DNA of 64,000 nucleotides from Streptomyces sp. BHT-5-2 (GCF_019774615.1 NZ_CP081496.1:3286001-3350000), one strand, 5' to 3'. Counted from the first letter of the stretch, positions 52,588-62,045 are shown. A program made the numbers and translations. Notes: generated from the letters alone by a model not told the origin.

Positions 52588-54414
52588 ATGACCACCGACC
52601 CCACGCCCGAAGGCCAACAGCTACCGCTCAGCCAGCTGCTGCACTCCGCCTCTCGCACCACCGCCGCCGATCTCGACAAGCTCCTCGACACCGAACCCTT
52701 CCACGTCGGCGGCCCCGCCACGGGCCCCGAGCGGCACGCACGCAACGACGACCGGATCCGTGCCCTGGTGCGGTACGCCGGAGGAGCCCTCGCCCTGCAC
52801 CACAACCCCGGCAAGATGCTCACCTTGTACGAGTGGATGGCCCAGGTCGATCCAGCGGCCTGCCTTGGACTGGCCGCACACGTCGCGATGTGCGTGGGCC
52901 CCATCTGCGAACTCGGAACGCTCGACGATGACTTGCGCGAGCTGCTCGCCGAACTCGACCAGGTGCACCGCTACGGCTCCATCGTCATCACCGAGATCGG
53001 CGCCGGCAACTCACACATCAACCCGCAGACCATTGCCCGATACGACCACTCGACCCGCAGCTTCACCCTCACCACCCCACGCGCGGAAGCAGCCAAGTTC
53101 TTCATCTCCCTACTGGGACTTCCACAACGCGCCCACGCCGGATGCGTCGCCGCCCGCCTGGAGGTCAACGGACGCGACTGCGGAGTGTTCTTGTTCGCTG
53201 TGCGGCTGGCCGAAGACCTCGGCCCCAGCAAAGGCGTGACCATCCACCAACTGCCCGAGTGCGTCGTTCTGCCACAGGACTACGCATCCTGCCACTTCGA
53301 CAAAGCCACCGTTCCCTACTCGGGCTGGCTCGCGGGCGGAGCCACCATCAACGACGACGGCGTCTTCCACGACCCGCTCAGCACCGACGAACGGCTGCGC
53401 ACCACCATGGAAGGCACCCGGCGTATGTCCTCACTCGGTACCGTCGCCCTCACCGCAGCCGCCCGTGCCACCATCGTGCTCGCTCATACCTACTGGCAAG
53501 GACGCATCACCAACGCGCGCCTCGCCCCCGGCGGACCAGTCCTCGGCTACTCCACCCAGCGACGCGCCTTCCACGCCGCGCTCGTCGACACCCTCGCCGC
53601 CACTGTGCTCAGCCGCCGTGCCCGCGACCTGGTCATCCGCCCCCAGCCCGAGAAGCCCGAGATCACCGACCATTCCCGCACCGTCACCTGGGCTCCATGG
53701 TCCGGCGTCCACCGCGAACTCGCCCTGAACAAAGCCTGGGCATGCGACCTCGCCAACCGCGTCATCACCGGTCTCCGCCCTCGGCTGGGCGCCCAAGCAA
53801 TGCTCTCGGTCAACCTACTGCCCGAATACGAGGGCCTGACCCAAGCCCTGGAGTCCGCCACCGGGGACAAGCTGTTCATCCTCCTGGACGCGGCCAACGC
53901 CCTCCTCACCGACCACACCCCGCCACCCCGTCCGAACAACAGCGGCCGGCACCCTTGCGACCTCGCCGCACTGCGCGCCACAGTGCTCCTTCACGACCTG
54001 CGCGCCACCGGCACAGCAGAAAGCGACCTCGACGCTCTCAACCCGCTGCTCCCCACCATGGTGGACGCCGCCTACGCCCACGTCCGCTGGCACACCCAGC
54101 TCCTCTTCGACCGCACCGTCCTCGAAGCCGACGAACACTGCGACGACGCCTCCGCCGCCGCCCTGCGCGCCGCCAAAAGACTCTACGAGCTCAAAGAAAC
54201 CCTCGATGACCTCGGCTGGCACCTGGAACACGGCACTCTCACCCAGGAACGGGCCGCCGCGCTGCGCACCGACTACGCGCACGCCGACGAGGCCCTGACC
54301 GACCACATCCCCACGCTCGTCGCCGCCATGGCCACCCCCGTGGCCCGGCTCCGTGCACCCATCGCTCACCCCGACTACAGCCAGCGGCTGGTCGGCTGGC
54401 CCCCTATCCCATGA
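52588..54414 (+). CDS. acyl-CoA oxidase/dehydrogenase-like flavoprotein
   Basis: The product is 608 residues, the size of acyl-CoA oxidases. The flavin-binding core is visible in SIVITEIGAGNSHINPQTIA, RYDHSTRSFTLTTPRAEAAK, KFFISLLG and VLGYSTQRRAFHAALVDTLA, and the ACOX C-terminal part in LPEYEGLTQALESATGDKLF. The Streptomyces avermitilis enzyme Aco makes the butenolide hormone avenolide; a similar role with the AfsA-like neighbour is plausible but unproven. ATG 52588 has GGAGCAACCGACG upstream. Confidence 0.8.
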   Translation: MTTDPTPEGQQLPLSQLLHSASRTTAADLDKLLDTEPFHVGGPATGPERHARNDDRIRALVRYAGGALALHHNPGKMLTLYEWMAQVDPAACLGLAAHVAMCVGPICELGTLDDDLRELLAELDQVHRYGSIVITEIGAGNSHINPQTIARYDHSTRSFTLTTPRAEAAKFFISLLGLPQRAHAGCVAARLEVNGRDCGVFLFAVRLAEDLGPSKGVTIHQLPECVVLPQDYASCHFDKATVPYSGWLAGGATINDDGVFHDPLSTDERLRTTMEGTRRMSSLGTVALTAAARATIVLAHTYWQGRITNARLAPGGPVLGYSTQRRAFHAALVDTLAATVLSRRARDLVIRPQPEKPEITDHSRTVTWAPWSGVHRELALNKAWACDLANRVITGLRPRLGAQAMLSVNLLPEYEGLTQALESATGDKLFILLDAANALLTDHTPPPRPNNSGRHPCDLAALRATVLLHDLRATGTAESDLDALNPLLPTMVDAAYAHVRWHTQLLFDRTVLEADEHCDDASAAALRAAKRLYELKETLDDLGWHLEHGTLTQERAAALRTDYAHADEALTDHIPTLVAAMATPVARLRAPIAHPDYSQRLVGWPPIP

Positions 54415-54540
54415 ACGCCCGCACTTGAGCTTGGGGAAACGCCGCCTGGGCAATGGCTCGCGTCGTCTCCGGCACCTCACAGCCCAAAGCCGCCCCCCTC
54501 TACACCCGTTCCCCCATCCCGCGGCCGAACGGCGGGGCGG

Positions 54541-54675
54541 CCCGGTCAGGTGCGGTCGCCGATCAGCTCGCTCTTCAGGGTGCCGAAGAACGACTCGGCC
54601 GGCGCGTTGTCCCAACACTGCCCGGTGCGGCCGACCGAGAGCCGGATGCTCAACTCGTTTGCCAGGGTGGCAAAT
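54541..54675 (-). pseudogene. IS3-family transposase scrap
   Basis: Minus strand reads LANELSIRLSVGRTGQCWDN, then APAESFFGTLKSELIGD, the conserved IS3 integrase-core end (G..RSMGR.G.CWDNA.AESFF.TLK.E). Nothing remains upstream or downstream. The rest of 54415-54770 holds no gene. Confidence 0.75.
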
Positions 54676-54770
54676 TCACAACTGGTGTGATTTCTGGCGA
54701 GCCGCGGCTACGGGTGACCTTCGAAGTCGGTTTCCTGTTGCCGGGGTTCGGGGCGGGTACGCACAGCGGC

Positions 54771-56336
54771 CTACTGCTCGGGGTGGTGCCGGGGTAGTTC
54801 CGTCACGAGGTGTGCGCCCTGGGGGCTGTCCGCGACGTGCAGGGTGCCGCCGTGGCGTACGGCGATTTCACGGGCGATGGCCAGGCCGAGGCCGGCACCG
54901 CCGGTGTGCCGGCTGCGGGCGTCGTCGAGGCGGGTGAAGCGTTCAAAGACGCGCTCCTGGTCGGCTGGGGGGATTCCGGGGCCGTCGTCGACCACGTGGA
55001 GGCGGAGCGTGGGGCGGTCGTCGGTGTCGGTGCAGGGGGTGTGGTCGGTGTGCTCGGTGCGGAGGGTGACTTGGACGGTGGTGCGTGCGTAGCGGCAGGC
55101 GTTGTCGAGGAGGTTGCGCAGCAGCCGTTCCAGTTGGAGGGCGCTTCCGCGCACATGGGCGGGGCCGTCGGCGGTGCAGCGGATGTCCAGGGGGTGGGTG
55201 TGGCGTAGGTGCTGGTACTCGGCCACGAGGTCGTGGGCGAGCGCGGACAGTTCTACGGTGTCGCCCTGGGGTGGTGTGCTGGCGTCGAGGCGGGTGAGCA
55301 GGAGCAGGTCTTCGCTGAGGTTCTGGAGTCGGGTGATGTCGGTGAGCGCGCCGCGTACGACGTCGGACCAGTCGATGCCGTGGGGGTGGGTCAGGGCCGC
55401 TTCGAGGCTGGCTCGCAGTGTGGCCAGGGGGCTGCGCAGTTCGTGGGAGGCGTCGGCGACGAAGCGTTGCTGGCGTTCTGCTGCGCTGTGCAGGCGGTCC
55501 AGGGTGGCGTTGGTGGAGCGGGCCAGTTTGGTGATCTCGTCGCCGGAGGCCGGTACGGGGACGCGGCGGTCCAACGAGTGGGCGGTGATGTCGTCGAGTT
55601 CGCGGCGGATCTCGTCGACGGGGCGCAGTGCGCGGCCGGCGGCGGCCCAGGCGGTGGCGGCGACCAGGAGTCCGACGGCCGGGACACCGACGAGGGTGCC
55701 CCAGGTCAGCGCGGCGTCGACGCTGAACACGGGGTATGAGGTGTTCACGTGGCGCAGCCACAGCAGCGCGAGGAGCACCAGGAGCGCGGCGGTGGCTCCG
55801 GCCAGGAAGGCGGAGCCGGCTCGCAGGGGCAGGCCGCGGCCGGAGGGCCGGGCGAAGCCCCAGGCGGTGGCGCCGGTGATGAGCCCGATGGTCGGGGCGC
55901 CCAGGCGCATACCCCAGTACAGGGCGGCCTGGGCCGTGTAGTCGGGACGGATGGCATCAAGATCCTGGAGCCACAGGCCGTCGGCGAGCAGCAGCAGGGT
56001 TGCGGCGGCCCCCGCCGTCAGGGCGGCGCGCAGGCGCGGCACGGGTGCACCGCCCCGGCCCGCCGCCCAGGTCCCGCCGGCCACCAGCACGCCGGTCAGG
56101 GGGACGCCCAGCAGTACGGCCTGGTCGAGCTGGGGGCCGACCCGTTCGGTCTTGAGCCGTTCCACCAGGGTGGTGCCCGGTGGGCCCGCGGCGGCGTCGG
56201 CGTACTGGAGCCAGGCGATGCCCGCGGCCAGGGCCAGCACCGCCAGGAGCGCGGCGGTCAGCGCCGCCCGGGCTCGTGGTTGTCCGGCCGCCCGGCGCAC
56301 TCGCACGCCCGGCCGGTCAGCGGGTGTGCCGGTCAT
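54771..56336 (-). CDS. two-component sensor histidine kinase
   Basis: The product is 521 residues. The N-terminal half has about six hydrophobic segments, then a HAMP-like linker (AGRALRPVDEIRRELDDITA). The kinase core reads RQQRFVADASHELRSPLATL, then the N-box LLRNLLDNACRYA and G-boxes VVDDGPGIP and GGAGLGLAIAREIAVRHGG. Its start overlaps the response-regulator stop by 20 bases, so they are coupled. A membrane sensor with many helices and no large extracytoplasmic domain suggests a membrane-associated signal. Confidence 0.9.
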   Translation of the reverse strand: MTGTPADRPGVRVRRAAGQPRARAALTAALLAVLALAAGIAWLQYADAAAGPPGTTLVERLKTERVGPQLDQAVLLGVPLTGVLVAGGTWAAGRGGAPVPRLRAALTAGAAATLLLLADGLWLQDLDAIRPDYTAQAALYWGMRLGAPTIGLITGATAWGFARPSGRGLPLRAGSAFLAGATAALLVLLALLWLRHVNTSYPVFSVDAALTWGTLVGVPAVGLLVAATAWAAAGRALRPVDEIRRELDDITAHSLDRRVPVPASGDEITKLARSTNATLDRLHSAAERQQRFVADASHELRSPLATLRASLEAALTHPHGIDWSDVVRGALTDITRLQNLSEDLLLLTRLDASTPPQGDTVELSALAHDLVAEYQHLRHTHPLDIRCTADGPAHVRGSALQLERLLRNLLDNACRYARTTVQVTLRTEHTDHTPCTDTDDRPTLRLHVVDDGPGIPPADQERVFERFTRLDDARSRHTGGAGLGLAIAREIAVRHGGTLHVADSPQGAHLVTELPRHHPEQ

Positions 56337-57015
56337 GGGGGTGCCCCTGTCCGGTCAGGCGGTAGCCGCTGCCCCGTACGGTCTCGATCGAGGCGCGCCC
56401 GTACGGCGCGTCGATCTTGCGGCGCAGCGCGCTGACGTACACCTCCACGATGTTCAGGTCGCCGTCGAAGTCCGCCGACCAGACCTGCTCGACGATCTCG
56501 GTCTTGGTCACCACCTCGCCGGCCCGCTCGGCCAGGCATTCCAGTACGGCGAACTCCTTGGCCGTCAGCTCGATCCGTGCCTGGCCTCGTCCGCAGGTGC
56601 GGCCGGCCGGGTCCAGCCACAGGTCGCCGATGTGCAGCACCGCCTGCCGGCGCGCGCCGCCGCGGCGCAGCAGGGCGCGCAGTCGGGCCTCCAGCACCAC
56701 GTACGAAAACGGTTTGGCCAGGTAGTCGTCGGCGCCGGTGTCCAGTGCCTCGGCCTCGTCATACTCGCCGTTCTTGGCCGTGAGCATCAGGATCGGGACC
56801 TCGAGCCCTTCCGCGCGGAGCCGGGCGCACACGCGGTAGCCGTTCAGGCCGGGCAGCATGATGTCGAGCACGATCGCCTGATAGGGGTTCTCGCGAGCCA
56901 TGTACAGGCCGACGCGGCCGTCGTGGGCCACGTCCACCGCATACCCGGCCGCCTCCAGTCCCCGTTTGAGGGCGGCGGCCAGCCGCTCCTCGTCCTCGAT
57001 CACCAGCAGGCGCAT
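56317..57015 (-). CDS. OmpR-family response regulator
   Basis: The product is 232 residues. Receiver: MRLLVIEDEERLAAALKRGL, the phospho-acceptor in AIVLDIMLPGLNGYRV and Lys in DDYLAKPFSYVVLEARLRAL. DNA-binding winged helix: ELTAKEFAVLECLAERAGEV, then VTKTEIVEQVW and IETVRGSGYRL. Partner of the kinase directly downstream. It faces the DUF2079 gene across 120 bases, which is therefore a candidate target. Confidence 0.95.
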   Translation of the reverse strand: MRLLVIEDEERLAAALKRGLEAAGYAVDVAHDGRVGLYMARENPYQAIVLDIMLPGLNGYRVCARLRAEGLEVPILMLTAKNGEYDEAEALDTGADDYLAKPFSYVVLEARLRALLRRGGARRQAVLHIGDLWLDPAGRTCGRGQARIELTAKEFAVLECLAERAGEVVTKTEIVEQVWSADFDGDLNIVEVYVSALRRKIDAPYGRASIETVRGSGYRLTGQGHPHDRHTR

Positions 57016-57135
57016 CCCACCAGTATCACCGGTGACGGCACCCTCATCCTGAAGCGATCTTCAGGATGCTTCAGCGTTGTCTCAGGGGGGTCGGGAGACC
57101 CTCGGGGCCCATCCCCCGCTCCCATGAGGTGACCT

Positions 57136-58713
57136 GTGACCACGGCCCCTGCAACAGCCGCCCCCCGGCGCAGTGTTCCGACCGCTCCAGAGCCGGCGCT
57201 GTCAGGGGCCCGGTCGGCCGTGCGGTCCAGGACAGTGGCCGCCACCGTCGCCGTTGTCGCGTTCGTGATCTACAGCGTGCTCGCGCTGCGCCGGCACGCC
57301 CAGTTCCGCACCACCGGTTACGACCTGGGCATCTTCGGCCAGGCCGTCCGCTCCTACTCCGAGGGGCACCTGCCCGTCTCCGAGATACGGACGGCGACCG
57401 GCGGAGCGGGCCTGGCGGCGGACGGCTTCCCGCTGCTGGGCGACCACTTCCACCCCGTCCTCGCGCTGCTGGGCCCGGTCTACCGGCTGCTGCCGCACAT
57501 CGAGGTCCTGCTCGTGGCCCAAGCGGCACTCGTGGCCGCCTCGGCGTACACCCTCACCCGCGCCGCCGCACACCACCTCGCCCGCCTCGGCCGGTTGGCC
57601 GCTCCCTGCCTGGGCACCGCCTACGCGCTGTCCTGGCCGCTCCAGCAACTGATCGGTTTCGACTTCCACGAGGTCGCCTTCGCCGTACCGCTACTGGCTC
57701 TCGCCCTGACCGCCTACCTCGATGGGCGCTGGGTGCGGGCCGCGTGCTGGGCCTCGGCCCTCCTGCTGGTCAAGGAGGACATGGGACTGACCGTCTGCGC
57801 CTTCGGCTTCCTGCTGCTGCGCCGCCACCGGCGGGCCGGGGCCGTGCTGTGCGTCCTCGGCCCGGTCGCGATGGCCCTGACCGTTTTCGCGATCATCCCG
57901 CACTTCAGCCCCGATGGGACGTACGGCTACCTGGCCGCCGACGCGGACGGCGGGTGGGCAGCGATGCTCTCCCACGCTTGGGAGAGGGCACTTCGGCTCT
58001 TCACCCCGAGCACCAAGGCCGTCACCGTGTTCATGATCCTGCTGCCCTCGGCGTTCCTCGCCCTGCGCAGCCCCCTGCTGCTGACCGCCCTACCGACGCT
58101 CGGCTGGCGCCTGGCCTCCGACAACCCGGCCTACTGGGGAACGCAGTACCACTACTCGGCGGTACTGGCACCGATCGTCTTCACCGCCCTGATCGACGCC
58201 CTGGCACGGACCCGTCGGGCACGAGACGGAGCATCCGCCGCCGCCCTGTCACGCGCGCCCGCCCGTACACCCCTCGGAACGCGGTTCGGCTCACGGGCCG
58301 CAACCGCTGTTCCCGGCCTGGTACTTGTCATCGCTGCCGCGCTCACCCTCGCGTTCCCGCTGTCGCAGCTGTTCACCACCGGGTTGTGGCAGGACACCCC
58401 GCGCACGGTCGCGGCACGCGCGGCCCTGGCCCGGATACCGGACGGCGCCCACGTCCTCGCCAGCAACAGCCTTGCCCCGCATCTCACCGACCGGACGACC
58501 GTCCATCTCGCCACCCAAGGCGTCCTGGACCACCACCTGGCCTCCCGGCGGCACCCGGCCGACTGGATCGTCGCGGACACCTCCGACGCCTGGCCTGCCG
58601 GCGAGGCCCGCACCGTCGTGAACCAGGCCACAGCCGTCGGCTACCACCGCGTCTACGCCGACCAGGGCTACGTCGTCCTGCGCCGCACCGCTCCACCCCA
58701 CCTCGTCCGTTGA
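57136..58713 (+). CDS. DUF2079 multi-spanning membrane protein
   Basis: The product is 525 residues from GTG 57136 (GAGGTGAC 6 bases upstream). About ten hydrophobic helices. The DUF2079 signature is TGYDLGIFGQAVRSYSEGHL, then LGDHFHPVLALLGPVYRLLP, LIGFDFHEVAFAVPLLALAL and LLLVKEDMGLTVCAFG. The architecture resembles GT-C-type glycosyltransferases, with the C-terminal ~110 residues outside. The function of the family is unknown. It is divergent from the two-component system, an association I have seen as typical for this family in actinobacteria. Confidence 0.85.
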   Translation: MTTAPATAAPRRSVPTAPEPALSGARSAVRSRTVAATVAVVAFVIYSVLALRRHAQFRTTGYDLGIFGQAVRSYSEGHLPVSEIRTATGGAGLAADGFPLLGDHFHPVLALLGPVYRLLPHIEVLLVAQAALVAASAYTLTRAAAHHLARLGRLAAPCLGTAYALSWPLQQLIGFDFHEVAFAVPLLALALTAYLDGRWVRAACWASALLLVKEDMGLTVCAFGFLLLRRHRRAGAVLCVLGPVAMALTVFAIIPHFSPDGTYGYLAADADGGWAAMLSHAWERALRLFTPSTKAVTVFMILLPSAFLALRSPLLLTALPTLGWRLASDNPAYWGTQYHYSAVLAPIVFTALIDALARTRRARDGASAAALSRAPARTPLGTRFGSRAATAVPGLVLVIAAALTLAFPLSQLFTTGLWQDTPRTVAARAALARIPDGAHVLASNSLAPHLTDRTTVHLATQGVLDHHLASRRHPADWIVADTSDAWPAGEARTVVNQATAVGYHRVYADQGYVVLRRTAPPHLVR

Positions 58714-58901
58714 GCACCACAGGGCGCCCGGGTCGCCCACCAGTCGCTCACAGTGCCCCGCAGTTGACGGCCGGATCATCCTGGAGGCCGCAGACGCGCC
58801 TCTTGCCGTGGCCGCAGAGCCTCCGCGCATCGGTCGCCGTTAGCTGCGCAGGGTTCCTGCCCTGCCCAGCTACGTGCCTCCTCACTTCGTGGCGTGCCCC
58901 T

Positions 58902-59507
58902 TCACGGGGCGGCCTTCGAGGTCAGGACAGCCTCGACGATCCTCATGAGCCGCTCACCCGCGTGCTCGATGCTTCCGTTCTGGGCGCTTACCTGGGCTCC
59001 TTCAAGGGCGAAGGTGATCTCCGCGGCCGCCTCGTCCGGGTAGGGCAGCCCGGCCCGGGCGCACAGGTCGGTGAGCCGGCGCACCTGGCCGGCCTTATGG
59101 GCCTCGATCAGCCGACGCGCCGGGTGGGTGCGGTCGGGCAGTTCCGCGATGGTGTTGATGAACGGACACCCGCGGTGGGAGATCTCGGGAAGTCCGTCCG
59201 CGATGAACCGGGCCATCCCCAGGATCTGTGCCCGGGGCTCGTCGGGGTGTGCGGTCTCCAACTGGTCGAACACAGCGGTGTAGTCGGCTGCGACGATGCG
59301 CAGCCATTCCTCGACCAGCGCGTCCTTGGTCGCGAAATGGCGGTACAGCGCCATCTTGGTGGTCTCGGCCCGGCTGGCGATCGCCTGGACACCCACCGCC
59401 TTGATCCCCTCACGCGAGAAGAGGTGCTCCGCCGCGTCGAGGATCCGCTCCCGGGGCGGCAACTTGGCCACCCTGCTCTGCCTGCTGGCTCTGTCCCTGT
59501 TCGCCAT
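58902..59507 (-). CDS. TetR-family regulator
   Basis: The product is 201 residues from ATG 59507 with GAGGGG upstream. RILDAAEHLFSREGIKAVGV, then QAIASRAETTKMALYRHFAT and KDALVEEWL is the TetR helix-turn-helix. The C-terminal domain includes HRGCPFINTIAELPDRTHPA, typical of the TetR_C_6/YxaF-like group. Divergent to the amidase; perfect palindromes in between are likely its sites. Confidence 0.9.
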   Translation of the reverse strand: MANRDRASRQSRVAKLPPRERILDAAEHLFSREGIKAVGVQAIASRAETTKMALYRHFATKDALVEEWLRIVAADYTAVFDQLETAHPDEPRAQILGMARFIADGLPEISHRGCPFINTIAELPDRTHPARRLIEAHKAGQVRRLTDLCARAGLPYPDEAAAEITFALEGAQVSAQNGSIEHAGERLMRIVEAVLTSKAAP

Positions 59508-59580
59508 ACGGCCCCTCATCGGTCCCGTGGGGTGGTCCACCGCCCTGGCCGCAATGCTACGGTACCGCTCAGTCCCACAC

Positions 59581-59616
59581 GATACCGATCGGTCTCATGA
59601 GATACCGATCGGTATC
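59581..59616. promoter_or_regulatory. two palindromic TetR operators, GATACCGATCGGTATC type
   Basis: GATACCGATCGGTATC at 59601-59616 is a perfect 16-bp palindrome. GATACCGATCGGTCTC at 59581-59596 is the same with one mismatch. Partial copies CGGTACCG (59560-59567) and ACCGGTACCGATC (from 59621) flank them. They lie between the divergent TetR and amidase genes and are the likely repressor sites. Confidence 0.75.
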
Positions 59617-59650
59617 GCCAACCGGTACCGATCCTCCTGAACGGACGAAA

Positions 59651-61105
59651 ATGAAGCTCTCCGAGTACGTGAGCTACGACGGCGTCGGCCTGGCAGACCT
59701 GGTGGCTCGCGGCCAAGTGACTCCCGCCGAGCTCGCCTCGACCGCCCAGCTGGCGTCCGACGTGGTGAATCCACGGATCAACGCCGTCGTCGAGACCTGG
59801 CCCGCACAGGACACGCCGACTCCTGGCGGTACGCCACTGGCGGGGGTGCCCTTCCTGATCAAGGACGTTGCCGTCGCGATGGCCGGCAAGCGGGTGGAGC
59901 TGGGCAGCCGTATCGCCGCCGGAAACGTCGCCGGGGCCGACTCGTCGCTCATGGCACGCTTCCGTCGCGCAGGGCTGGTGACGCTCGGACGCACGGCGAC
60001 TCCGGAGTTCGCGTACAGCACCACCACTGAAGGCGTCCTGTACGGAGCCACCCGTAACCCCTGGGACCCGACCCGTAGCCCTGGCGGATCCAGCGGCGGC
60101 TCGGGAGCCGCCGTCGCCGCGGGCATCGTCCCGATCGCGCATGCCACCGACGCAGCGGGCTCCATCCGTGTCCCCGCGGCCAGCAACGGTCTGTTCGGGC
60201 TGAAGCCAACCCGCGGCCGGATCTCCATGGGCCCCGACGCGGACGAGGTCTTCAACGGGCTCGCCGTCCACGGCGTGCTCAGCCGCTCGGTACGCGACAG
60301 CGCCGCGCTACTGGACCTCGTCCATGGCCCCGAGGTCGGCGACCCCTATTTCGCCCCGCGGCCGGAGCGGCCCTACGCACAGGAGATCACTCGCTCCCCA
60401 GGAAGCCTGCGGATCGGCCTCCTTACGCGACCCTGGGGCGGTCGGGCCGTCGATGGCACCGTCGTCGACGCCACACTCCGCTCCGCACGACTCGCCGAGT
60501 CTCTGGGGCACCAGGTGGAAGAGGTCCAGGTTGGCCTCGGCGTCAGCTGGCAGGAGTTCATCCTGGCCAATGCCCGCCTCTGGAGCACCAATCTGGTGAC
60601 GTGGATCGACGGCTTCGCCGCGGCTTTCGAACGACCCGTCGACTCCACCACTGTCGAACCCGAGACGCTGGCCAGTTACGCCTACGGACAACAGGTGAGC
60701 GGGGCCGAGTTCGTCCACGCGCTCGCGATGCGCAACAGCGTCGCGCGCGCGATCGGCCAGTACTTCACCGACTACGACGTGCTGCTCACCCCGACCCTGC
60801 CCGAACTGCCCGTCCCCTTGGGCACGTACGCCGGGAGTGCCGGGGGCGCCGACGGTCTCGGCTGGATCGAGCAACTCCTCCACCGCTCGCCCTTCACCGC
60901 CGCGTTCAATGTCGCGGGCACCCCCGCGATGTCCGTCCCCCTGGAGACCGACCTCGCCACCGGACTCCCCATCGGCATCCAGTTCGCCGCGGGATTCGGA
61001 CGCGAGGACGTCCTCTTCCGTCTCGCCGGACAGCTGGAACAGGCCGCTCCCTGGGCGCAGCGAACCCCCGCCGTGTGGGCGAGCAGCCACCACGACCCCT
61101 GCTAG
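59651..61105 (+). CDS. amidase-signature family hydrolase
   Basis: The product is 484 residues. The amidase signature triad is visible: Lys in AGVPFLIKDVAVAMAG, the Gly/Ser-rich loop RSPGGSSGGSGAAVAAGIVP and the nucleophile region HATDAAGSIRVPAASNGLFG. It ends with the usual AGTPAMSVPLETDLATGLPI. It hydrolyses amides; the substrate is unknown. ATG 59651 lies 34 bases after the operator. Regulated probably by the divergent TetR. Confidence 0.9.
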   Translation: MKLSEYVSYDGVGLADLVARGQVTPAELASTAQLASDVVNPRINAVVETWPAQDTPTPGGTPLAGVPFLIKDVAVAMAGKRVELGSRIAAGNVAGADSSLMARFRRAGLVTLGRTATPEFAYSTTTEGVLYGATRNPWDPTRSPGGSSGGSGAAVAAGIVPIAHATDAAGSIRVPAASNGLFGLKPTRGRISMGPDADEVFNGLAVHGVLSRSVRDSAALLDLVHGPEVGDPYFAPRPERPYAQEITRSPGSLRIGLLTRPWGGRAVDGTVVDATLRSARLAESLGHQVEEVQVGLGVSWQEFILANARLWSTNLVTWIDGFAAAFERPVDSTTVEPETLASYAYGQQVSGAEFVHALAMRNSVARAIGQYFTDYDVLLTPTLPELPVPLGTYAGSAGGADGLGWIEQLLHRSPFTAAFNVAGTPAMSVPLETDLATGLPIGIQFAAGFGREDVLFRLAGQLEQAAPWAQRTPAVWASSHHDPC

Positions 61106-61194
61106 GACGTGTCCGAGGGGTCCCGTGACGGGTCTGGCGGTGGACCCGCGCGACACGCTTCCGGCTCCGGCCGCAGCGCGGTCTTGCCCGCCTT

Positions 61195-61307
61195 CAAAGA
61201 TCCGCCGGCGCGCCTGGCGCGCGCTCACCCCGACCGGCCGGAAGGCCCTCGCCGGACACGGCGGCGAGCTCCGCCACATCGTCAAGCAGGCGGAAGCCGA
61301 CCGCTGA
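61195..61307 (+). pseudogene. PadR/MarR-like C-terminal scrap
   Basis: IRRRAWRALTPTGRKALAGH, then GGELRHIVKQAEADR and a stop resembles the end of a winged-helix regulator (wing 'L.LTP.GR.AL', then a dimer helix). It has no N-terminal part. The rest of 61106-61575 shows no gene. Confidence 0.35.
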
Positions 61308-61575
61308 TCCACCCGGGGCCCGTCGCCACCCCAGCCCCCCACTCGCCCTCCTCGAAGTCCCAGTGGGCCGGTGGAGTTCTGACTGATGAGCAGGCCAAGG
61401 GCGCCGGATGTGAGTTCGAGAGCGAGCAGGTTGGTGCTCTCCTCGGCCTTCTTCCGCGTTTTGCCTGCTTCAACGGCCTTCAGACGGCGGGGCGGTGACT
61501 CCGGTCGGTACAGAAGCGAACCTCACGTCCGCCGTGACGGGCTCCTGGGCCGGAGAGCGGGCCCAGGGCGGCGGT

Positions 61576-61998
61576 CTATCGGGATGCGTCGGGATACGCG
61601 GCGGTCGCGCGGATTTCGATGAGGAGTCCGGGGCTGGCGAGTCCGCTGACCCCGATGATCGTCCAGGTCGGGTAGGGCGCGTTGACGAGGCGCTGTTTGG
61701 CATCGATGAAGCCGGGCAGGTGCTGGCGGATGTCGACGTGGTAGCTGGTGACGTCGACGAGGGCGGACGTGTCGAGGTTCTCCAGTCGAAGGATCTCCTC
61801 GATCTTCCGGATGGCGATCTCGGTCTGCTCTTCAATGGTGTCCGGGATGGTTCCGTCGGCGCGGCGACCGATCGTTCCGGCGATGAACAGGAGGCCGTGC
61901 GCGCGAACCGCCGCGGAATAGCCGAAGTTCGCGAAGGCGCTGGTGGTTTGCCCGAAGACTGCGTTGTCCTCGGGGACCTCGACAGTGTGGATGGTCAT
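61576..61998 (-). CDS. RidA-family (YjgF/UK114) protein
   Basis: The product is 140 residues. FANFGYSAAVRAHGLLFIAG, then TIGRRADGTIPDTIEEQTEI and YPTWTIIGVSGLASPGLLIE IR in order are RidA-like; the Arg that binds the carboxylate (in the last strand EIRA) is present. RidA proteins hydrolyse reactive enamines/imines; this subgroup (with extended N-terminus) is less defined. It lies 47 bases after the HD-domain gene, same strand, in a likely operon. Confidence 0.85.
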   Translation of the reverse strand: MTIHTVEVPEDNAVFGQTTSAFANFGYSAAVRAHGLLFIAGTIGRRADGTIPDTIEEQTEIAIRKIEEILRLENLDTSALVDVTSYHVDIRQHLPGFIDAKQRLVNAPYPTWTIIGVSGLASPGLLIEIRATAAYPDASR

Positions 61999-62045
61999 TG
62001 CGGCGCTGCCCTTTCTCTGTTGACGGGGTCGTGGAGTCCGTGGAG

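Noticed and set aside
57066..59600. Plus-strand open frame of more than 800 codons
   Set aside because: Overlaps the DUF2079 gene in another frame and runs across the antisense of TetR; Arg/Pro-rich shadow frame.
61370..61420. WAGGVLTDEQ, reminiscent of a SHOCT domain
   Set aside because: Only a handful of residues fit; the frame around it lacks a start and the rest of the motif.
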